A stretch of 64,000 nt of DNA from the NCBI RefSeq assembly GCF_040549465.1, contig NZ_JBEPTL010000004.1, forward strand, positions 1 to 64,000. The letters run 5' to 3'. A program made the translations under genes and the position numbers. The notes beneath the pieces were generated by a model, which was given only the letters and a program-made list of their open reading frames with translations, had not been told where the DNA came from and ran no database searches. Numbering within the stretch: position 1 is the first letter of the stretch; every line of letters starts with the position of its first letter. Origin of the DNA: Lacisediminihabitans sp040549465 (lineage in GTDB: Bacteria > Actinomycetota > Actinomycetes > Actinomycetales > Microbacteriaceae). Positions 59,388-64,000 of this stretch are shown here, one piece after another.

Positions 59388-59726
59388 ATGAAACCGCTTG
59401 GTGAAATGCTCGGCAGGGAGTCCAAGATCATTGGGCTTTTTCAGCTGTATTCGGTCAATAACAAGGTCCTGCGCTCAGGTCTTGAGCACTGGGATTTGAC
59501 AGGCGCTACAGCCACCGTCGATGTCGGAGCGCAACACAAAGGCGTCACAGCCGGTCGTGTTGTCGCGTTAGGCGTCCTAGCGCTGGCCGCTAAGAAAGAC
59601 AAAACGAAAGTGTTCGTCACGGTAGAACTTGCCAGCGGCGAACAGGTCATCATCGAAGGACCCGCATCCAAAGAGAAGCAGGCCCGACAGTTCGCCGGGA
59701 TCATCAATCAGGTGGCGAAGCTCTGA
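59388..59726 (+). CDS. PH-like-domain protein on the opposite strand (moron candidate)
   Basis: A 112-residue protein between the tape measure and tail chaperone genes but read rightward. It starts MKPLGEMLGRES, has VNNKVLRSGLEHWDLTGATA, and the end VVALGVLALAAKKDKTKVFV then KQARQFAGIINQVAKL. That pattern resembles short bacterial PH-like proteins common in actinobacteria. No membrane helix of standard length. Strand and position against the late operon mark it as a moron: an extra gene, probably expressed from its own promoter in the lysogen. Superinfection exclusion or regulation is possible but not shown. Confidence 0.75.
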   Translation: MKPLGEMLGRESKIIGLFQLYSVNNKVLRSGLEHWDLTGATATVDVGAQHKGVTAGRVVALGVLALAAKKDKTKVFVTVELASGEQVIIEGPASKEKQARQFAGIINQVAKL

Positions 59727-59727
59727 C

Positions 59728-60110
59728 CTACCCGTTCAGGAAACCGCTGAACTCGGCGAGAGAAACCGTTTCCGGTTCCACTATCTTCTGACCGGGACGT
59801 TGCAGCGGCACAGGCTCCGATGGATCGTTCCCATTGACCTTCAACAGGTAATACGTCTGCCGCTCCATCGCATCGAAAATCTGGGCAAGTAGTTCCGCGT
59901 TCTCATCCCAATACGCCGAAACCCCAGACAGGGCACGGACGAAAGCAGAATCGCGAGGTAACCCCTTGATGTGCGACAGGAGCCGTCGCACACCCCACCG
60001 GTTCTCACCCCAACACAGGCCCCGCAAATCCTGCCCGTAGAAACGGGTGAAGTCGGCCTCCAAAGCCCCCCACTCAGAATCGAGAGCGCGGGTGAGGCCG
60101 ATTATTCCCC
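59728..60110 (-). CDS. Tail assembly chaperone, -1 frame part (T of G-T)
   Basis: This frame encodes the C-terminal part of the G-T fusion. After the shift near 60108 it reads GLTRALDSEWGALEADFTRF, then YGQDLRGLCWGENRWGVRRL and onward to SLAEFSGFLNG. It has an internal ATG at 60063, but the frame is open and phage-like back to the slippery site, so most of it is probably made as a -1 fusion to the upstream chaperone. The WGENRWGVRRLLSHIKGLP segment resembles the DUF5361-type second chaperone. It helps the tape measure protein fold during tail assembly. Confidence 0.8.
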
Positions 60111-60113
60111 CAG
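60102..60113 (-). promoter_or_regulatory. Programmed -1 frameshift site between tail chaperones
   Basis: On the minus strand the end of the first chaperone reads CTG-GGG-GAA-TAA. The run GGGGGAA just before the stop lets the ribosome slip back one base and enter the T frame, which is open from here. Tail chaperones of long-tailed phages are commonly expressed this way. Slippage efficiency cannot be judged from sequence. Confidence 0.7.
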
Positions 60114-60410
60114 GCTGTTACCCGTCACGAACTCGACAATGGCTTGCAGATCTTCGGCAGTCAGCCCACCCTTGACCAGTTCGGCCAGGTCGGCAGGGTC
60201 GGCGACTACACGGCGCAGGCCATCGCTGATCCGTGATGCAGCGAAGTCCTCCGCGCAGAGCACATCCAGTTCGGCCTTGAGCTCCACGAAACCGACTGAC
60301 AACCGAATGACGGAACGCGGCTGTCCGACTCGAGCTTCCGCGCGGGCTGCACGAGCAGCGCCGAGGTCAAGAACCTGTGCGCCCTCCGGCGCCTTCTCCA
60401 GAATCGCCAT
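60102..60410 (-). CDS. Tail assembly chaperone (G-like)
   Basis: A 102-residue protein with a basic N-terminal helix (LGAARAARAEARVGQPRSVI) and an acidic helical C-terminus (DLAELVKGGLTAEDLQAIVE). It lies between the major tail protein and the tape measure gene, the invariant slot for the first tail chaperone. The ATG at 60410 overlaps the major tail TGA by one base; the longer open frame upstream is major tail sequence out of frame. Near its end a GGGGGAA slip site leads into the second chaperone frame. Confidence 0.82.
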   Translation of the reverse strand: MAILEKAPEGAQVLDLGAARAARAEARVGQPRSVIRLSVGFVELKAELDVLCAEDFAASRISDGLRRVVADPADLAELVKGGLTAEDLQAIVEFVTGNSLGE

Positions 60411-61216
60411 CAGGCGACCGCCGCCACGTCGACACCGAAGATGAGCACGGAGTCCGAGCCATCCTGCGGTTTGATTGCCTGAACCTCGAACGCGTACCCA
60501 ACGGAATCGTCGCGCACATATTTGATACCCGGCATGGTGAGGATCGAACCCTGCTGGATGATGATCCGCTGCGACGTTCCACCATCGAACCACTCGAGAA
60601 CATAGATGCTATCTGCGATGGTGTTCGCGTCGAGCAGGTCGAGCTGGTAGGCGCCAGAAGGTGAGGTCAGCCCGGTGCCGGTACCGGCTGTGGTCGTCAG
60701 CGCGGTCCCGCCCGGAGTTGCCGACAGCGTGAGTGATGTGGTCGAACCGACTGTGATCACGTAGTAGGTAGTGAGCGCCACGATGCCTGTAGAGGTCACC
60801 ACGGTAGCGAGACTGACCGGAGCGCCGACCGCGAGCCCATGCGCGGTTGCAGTCGTCAGAACGCCACCAGTGCCGATGGTGATAGCACCACCAGTTGCAG
60901 TCCCCGTAACCGGCACGATGACACCGCCCCAAGCGAGAGCGAGGGTCGTCTTGTTCGACTGCTGCAACTCGAACTTGAACTTGCGAGTGAGACCAGTTGG
61001 GATGAGGCGTGCCGCTTCGAGCGACTGCCACACCGTGACCTCTTTCGTCTTCCGGTCCTGAGCAACCTCGAACCCGTTGGTTGCATAACCAACGTTCACG
61101 TAAGCGGCAGAGAGCGCCGTGGTCGAGTCGGTCGGGACAGCCGTTCCGAGCGGGGCACGATAGATATTTCCGGTGCCTGCGACACGAATCTGGCCGCTGT
61201 TGTATGCACTTGGCAT
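60410..61216 (-). CDS. Phage major tail tube protein
   Basis: A 268-residue tail protein. The N-terminus (VGYATNGFEVAQDRKTKEVT) and the SLEAARLIPTGLTRKFKFEL segment fit siphovirus tail-tube proteins. A Gly/Thr-rich insert (ITIGTGGVLTTATAHGLAVG, then LTTYYVITVGSTTSLTLS) looks like an added surface domain. The C-terminal part returns to tube-like sequence (LEWFDGGTSQRIIIQQGSIL). Tail-tube subunits form hexameric rings around the tape measure. The gene is preceded by 64 untranslated bases, unlike the tight overlaps elsewhere, perhaps allowing its own strong translation. Confidence 0.82.
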   Translation of the reverse strand: MPSAYNSGQIRVAGTGNIYRAPLGTAVPTDSTTALSAAYVNVGYATNGFEVAQDRKTKEVTVWQSLEAARLIPTGLTRKFKFELQQSNKTTLALAWGGVIVPVTGTATGGAITIGTGGVLTTATAHGLAVGAPVSLATVVTSTGIVALTTYYVITVGSTTSLTLSATPGGTALTTTAGTGTGLTSPSGAYQLDLLDANTIADSIYVLEWFDGGTSQRIIIQQGSILTMPGIKYVRDDSVGYAFEVQAIKPQDGSDSVLIFGVDVAAVA

Positions 61217-61280
61217 GATTTGTTCCTTTCAAGGGCGTGCAAAAGGACCGCCACGAAGGACGGCCAGATGGGGGTGGATG

Positions 61281-61694
61281 TTACTTGTGGAGCAGTACGC
61301 GATATCTTGCGGTGTAGCGCGGTATCGGTGGGACCGGTACCGTATCGGGCAGCCAAGACGGCCCAACCTCTTCTGTCGCAGAAACCAACACAGCTTCGGG
61401 GACAACATCATTAGCAATCGCGAGAATCGCAGCAGCAATAGTGAGGGTCAGCTTTTTGCACTGCGCTTTCGTCCCACCAACAACATCTACTTGGAAGGCA
61501 GGCTCACCTATGGCCCTAGGGACCAGCGCGGTACCACCAGCCAACGAAATCAGGACGACTGGGTAAACGGGCGTCGGCGGCAATTCGGTCGTTAGACGGG
61601 CGGCAGGGATCAACGTCGTCACTTCGGGGATGCCCCGCAAGTATTGGAGCAACGCCAACTCATCATCAGGCAGCGGCGTTATCGGATACGACAT
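61281..61694 (-). CDS. Phage tail terminator-like protein
   Basis: A 137-residue protein just upstream of the major tail gene, where the tail terminator is normally encoded. It begins MSYPITPLPDDELALLQYLR, has YPVVLISLAGGTALVPRAIG, and AFQVDVVGGTKAQCKKLTLT with an alpha/beta pattern. Terminators cap the tube and join it to the head. The family match is by position and size rather than a clear motif. Its ATG overlaps the previous gene's stop. Confidence 0.68.
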   Translation of the reverse strand: MSYPITPLPDDELALLQYLRGIPEVTTLIPAARLTTELPPTPVYPVVLISLAGGTALVPRAIGEPAFQVDVVGGTKAQCKKLTLTIAAAILAIANDVVPEAVLVSATEEVGPSWLPDTVPVPPIPRYTARYRVLLHK

Positions 61695-62005
61695 CAGCGG
61701 CCCTTCTTAAACTTGAACCCAGCAGCCTCAACCGCACGCCGCAAATTGAACTGAGGTGGTTGGTTGCGTGACGGAATACCGAACTCGATCCATGCCGACT
61801 TCTGATCCGATGCGAGCACACGCCAACCCGACTTGGTTTCCTGCGTCACAATCCCATCGCGGTAATCACCATCCAACACGGGCGCATTGTCCCGCGCGAT
61901 GGCAGCTATCTTGTCAACCGCCTCCTGCGACGCCGACTTGACCTCCGGCATCTTCCGCACCTTGTCGTCAATGTCACCATCAAGGTCAATCTCGATGTCA
62001 CTCAC
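61694..62005 (-). CDS. HK97 gp10-like phage neck/tail component
   Basis: A 103-residue protein from a GTG at 62005 that overlaps the upstream TGA by GTGA. Features are IEIDLDGDIDDKVRKMPEVK, helices with a KIAAIARDNAP core, and AWIEFGIPSRNQPPQFNLRR near the end; the WIEFG element is common in HK97 gp10-like proteins. An ATG seven codons upstream is also open. It probably belongs to the head-tail joining or tail-completion set. Confidence 0.72.
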   Translation of the reverse strand: MSDIEIDLDGDIDDKVRKMPEVKSASQEAVDKIAAIARDNAPVLDGDYRDGIVTQETKSGWRVLASDQKSAWIEFGIPSRNQPPQFNLRRAVEAAGFKFKKGR

Positions 62006-62340
62006 GCGACCACCGTTAACTTGCACTCAATGTGCGACACCTTCTGAGTGCGCGGATTGAAAACAGGCCAAGGCGCGCCATCGACTTGGAAGACTTGCCC
62101 GTTGAAAGTGATCTGCGCCAACGCCGTCACAATCGAATCGGCCGGCAGGTACGCAGTCCACTTCGACACAACCGTTTCACGATCGGTCTGATATTCAACC
62201 GTGTCCTTCTGCTCAAGGAAACCAGTCTCCGTGGCAGGGAGACCAAGCGCACCCGGTACCGTGTTGCCGTACTCATCCGTGCCAGCACCACCCATAGCCT
62301 GAACCAGAAGTGGCTGCGACATCAGCCGCGCCAAACTCAC
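62002..62340 (-). CDS. Phage head-tail joining (stopper-like) protein
   Basis: A 112-residue protein with a GTG start overlapping the connector gene stop. It contains LVQAMGGAGTDEYGNTVPGA, FLEQKDTVEYQTDRETVVSK and a C-terminal beta pattern (ITFNGQVFQVDGAPWPVFNP) typical of head-closure proteins. These plug the connector after DNA packaging. Assignment is by order (connector, stopper, gp10-like, terminator) and size. Confidence 0.68.
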   Translation of the reverse strand: MSLARLMSQPLLVQAMGGAGTDEYGNTVPGALGLPATETGFLEQKDTVEYQTDRETVVSKWTAYLPADSIVTALAQITFNGQVFQVDGAPWPVFNPRTQKVSHIECKLTVVA

Positions 62341-62903
62341 GCGACCCTCGCAACCATGTACCGGCTCAAGGATGCCTTCTCGATAGGCGAGAACCCATCA
62401 GCCTGCATCGAATACTTGACCTGATAGCCACCGATCCGCTCCGACTCAATACTTGCCGGCGACGAATACGCGCGAGCCGCGACACCCAGCACGACACCGA
62501 TGATCGAATCTGGGACAGTCTCAAAACCATGCGTGTAAGTAACCCGCCAAGTCGCAGCACCGTACGGCCACGTCACACCCTGCCCGATGATCGACCGGAT
62601 AACACCAGTGCGCTTCGACACCGAATAGGCAGGGAGAACCGCCGTCGACCACACGGTGCCGTCGAACGATTCGACCAACGAAACATCGACAATCGGGAAC
62701 TCATTGAGCATCGCAAACCCAGACGGCAACGGGTCCAACTCGACAACATCATCAGTGACTAACGAGATGTCCTGTTGCAGAAAATCGCGCACCATACCGG
62801 ACGCAATATCAAGCATCAGAGAAGCGGAAGAGTCGCTCGCATCAAGCGGCAACTGAAGGAACGCCCCCAGTTGCTCAACTGTGGCGAGAGGCTCAAGGAT
62901 CAT
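62337..62903 (-). CDS. Phage head-tail connector (adaptor, gp6-like) protein
   Basis: A 188-residue protein. The N-terminal helices (LATVEQLGAFLQLPLDASDS, then LMLDIASGMVRDFLQQDISL) match gp6/gp15-like adaptors that bind the portal. A beta region (VVELDPLPSGFAML, VIRSIIGQGVTWPYG, TWRVTYTHGFETVPDSIIG) and C-terminal helix follow. It is the second gene after the capsid. The end overlaps the next gene by GTGA. Confidence 0.8.
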   Translation of the reverse strand: MILEPLATVEQLGAFLQLPLDASDSSASLMLDIASGMVRDFLQQDISLVTDDVVELDPLPSGFAMLNEFPIVDVSLVESFDGTVWSTAVLPAYSVSKRTGVIRSIIGQGVTWPYGAATWRVTYTHGFETVPDSIIGVVLGVAARAYSSPASIESERIGGYQVKYSMQADGFSPIEKASLSRYMVARVA

Positions 62904-62906
62904 GGG

Positions 62907-63203
62907 TTACTTGACCTCGGCAACTGCATCAGGCTCGATAGATGTCTTCTTGGGTGCGCCGATTACCTTATTTTGGGCGTCGCTCAGCCAAGAAGCGGTA
63001 ACAGTGACCGGCCCAGGCGTCTCATAGTTCACAACAACATCTTCTGTGTAATGGGCAACCTCCGTAGTGCCTGGCGCAACGTGCTCTACTGCGCCAGTGG
63101 AGGCCGCATCTGCCGACTGCTCAGAGGTCACGGCGTAACCGCGGAACTCCACTGCACCGGTGCTCTGCTGGGTTTCAATTTCGGGCTTTACTTTGACTGC
63201 CAT
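62907..63203 (-). CDS. Small acidic phage protein behind the capsid gene
   Basis: A 98-residue acidic protein. It starts MAVKVKPEIETQQSTGAVEF and is rich in Val/Thr/Glu with little helix (YTEDVVVNYETPGPVTVTAS). Position directly after the capsid gene suggests a capsid decoration or head-completion protein, but no motif supports it. A GGAGTTGTC ribosome-binding region precedes the ATG. Gap to the connector gene is three bases. Confidence 0.6.
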   Translation of the reverse strand: MAVKVKPEIETQQSTGAVEFRGYAVTSEQSADAASTGAVEHVAPGTTEVAHYTEDVVVNYETPGPVTVTASWLSDAQNKVIGAPKKTSIEPDAVAEVK

Positions 63204-63266
63204 GACAACTCCTTCAGTTCAGGGGTGCGCCTCCGCAAGTGGCTGAGGCGCACCTAGGTAGGTCAA

Positions 63267-64000
63267 TCAGAGACCGCTGACAACCCCGAACGCGCCAGGG
63301 CGGTAAATGGCGAGGGCTAGACGCTCCTCGGCCCGAATTGCCGTCAAGTTGCGCTGGAAGTAATCGGCGTGCGAGTTCGATGCCTCGACGGTGATTCCTC
63401 CCTTGCGGAAGACCTGACCACCTTGGGCGAACGCTCCGACGAGGGCCGTGTTGGCAGCGATCGCGGGGGTGATGGCAACTTTCTTACTCCACAGCGACGG
63501 GTTCTGCGCGTCGGCGAACGGGCCGTTGGCGTAGTACGCCCCCTGCGAGTTCTTCGATAGCAGGACCGTCTGCCACGCCAGCGGGTCGATCACGATAGCG
63601 TCCGGCTCAAGGAACTGAGTCGTGCGAATTGCTGTGATCTGCCGGTAGATGGCATCCATGTCGTTGTCTGCCACAACCGAGGGCGCGGTGCCCTTGACGA
63701 CAGGTGCAGCGAGTCCGGGGCGGTTCAGGATGCCGACGAGGTTCGCGCCTGTTCCGTCACCGGAGAGGAGCTGCGCTTCTTCTGCCAGCTTGATGAACAG
63801 GATGAGACGCGCGTCGATGTACGACTGCGCCTGCGCCCAGTCCTCAAGCATTTCATCCGAGATTGGAAGGAACGTGGCGAGCTTGTGCAGCACCTCGTCA
63901 ACCTTGCTGAACGCGATGGCCGACTCGGGCTTCAGGTTTGTCTCAGCAACTGCCGCAGCCGCGTTAGTAACCGAGGTCTCCACAAGGTAGCGGATGAGCG
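63267..64000 (-). CDS. Phage major capsid protein, HK97 fold (cut by window edge)
   Basis: At least 244 residues of a capsid protein whose start lies beyond the window; the frame is open to the edge, so the internal GTG at 63983 is not the true start. Segments KPESAIAFSKVDEVLHKLAT, LPISDEMLEDWAQAQSYIDA and LLSGDGTGANLVGILNRPGL are the E-loop-to-P-domain pattern of HK97-type capsids. AIYRPGAFGVVSGL is the usual end. The length seen and the motif order place it as the main shell protein. A scaffold, protease and portal should follow outside. Confidence 0.9.
   Translation of the reverse strand, partial: LIRYLVETSVTNAAAAVAETNLKPESAIAFSKVDEVLHKLATFLPISDEMLEDWAQAQSYIDARLILFIKLAEEAQLLSGDGTGANLVGILNRPGLAAPVVKGTAPSVVADNDMDAIYRQITAIRTTQFLEPDAIVIDPLAWQTVLLSKNSQGAYYANGPFADAQNPSLWSKKVAITPAIAANTALVGAFAQGGQVFRKGGITVEASNSHADYFQRNLTAIRAEERLALAIYRPGAFGVVSGL

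Larger units (their letters stand above)
49475..64000. mobile_element. Siphovirus-type prophage, left part (right end beyond window)
   Basis: From the tRNA to the window edge nearly all genes are phage-like. The late operon reads leftward in the standard order: capsid, connector, neck, major tail, chaperones, tape measure, distal tail, baseplate, endolysin, holin. Genes overlap by ATGA or TGATG throughout. Four rightward small genes interrupt it. Integrase, repressor, portal and terminase are not in view; portal and terminase would be expected upstream of the capsid gene, beyond 64000. Whether the prophage is complete cannot be judged. Confidence 0.85.

Overview
The window looks like chromosomal DNA of a high-G+C actinobacterium, most likely a Microbacteriaceae relative. 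Reasons: GTG and TTG starts are common, core genes follow actinobacterial order (tRNA-Gln, glmU, prs; rplY, pth, mfd; mazG, hisS, eno, ftsB, DUF501), and DUF222-HNH, DUF501 and DUF3263 proteins are present. The family assignment is inference from style, not from a search.

Layout. 1-140: end of an IS element whose insertion point abuts the stop codon of a marR-type gene. 141-5264: MarR regulator, tRNA-Gln(TTG), glmU, prs and a fadD-type acyl-CoA ligase. 5352-6978: small membrane protein and a D-2-hydroxyacid dehydrogenase. 6983-20437: a hexuronate/gluconate catabolic region. Here gnd, uxaC and a LacI-type regulator read left. A tight operon reads right: lipoprotein sugar-binding protein, two ABC permeases, two TIM-barrel isomerases/epimerases, a Gfo/Idh/MocA oxidoreductase, fructuronate reductase, ManD-type mannonate dehydratase and gluconokinase. 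A LacI-type operator lies in the divergent promoter. 20542-24039: membrane protein and a secreted GH2 enzyme with a LamG domain that could release sugars for this pathway. 24446-29584: rplY, pth, mfd.

29726-38923 is an accessory island between mfd and the rest of the housekeeping block. It holds a HepT toxin with an antitoxin that fuses a Phd/YefM-like domain to a MntA-like nucleotidyltransferase, a DUF1905 protein, a broken ABC transporter gene, a lower-G+C cytosine-C5 methyltransferase next to an unrecognised 545-residue protein (candidate restriction endonuclease with a PD-(D/E)XK-like core), a NERD/UvrD-type helicase and a DUF222-HNH protein. 39061-49382 returns to an MFS exporter, a CPBP protease, mazG, a TetR regulator, hisS, eno, ftsB, DUF501, a mycosin-like subtilase and a type II NADH dehydrogenase.

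49401-49474 is a tRNA with anticodon TAA but a short, class-I-like variable loop. From just behind it to the window edge lies part of a siphovirus prophage. Its late genes read leftward: major capsid (cut by the edge), connector and neck proteins, major tail protein, tail assembly chaperones joined by a -1 frameshift, tape measure, distal tail, baseplate/fibre, M15 endolysin, minor tail, coiled-coil/collagen-like membrane proteins and holin. Several small rightward genes (lipoprotein, RHH protein, secreted Ala-rich protein, PH-like protein) sit among them like morons. No integrase or immunity repressor was seen inside the window.

The most interesting items are the methyltransferase/unknown-protein pair, the Phd-MNT/HepT fusion module, the mixed uronate plus keto-sugar-like operon, the tail chaperone frameshift site, tiny Cys-containing prophage ORFs, and a two-copy intergenic palindrome family.
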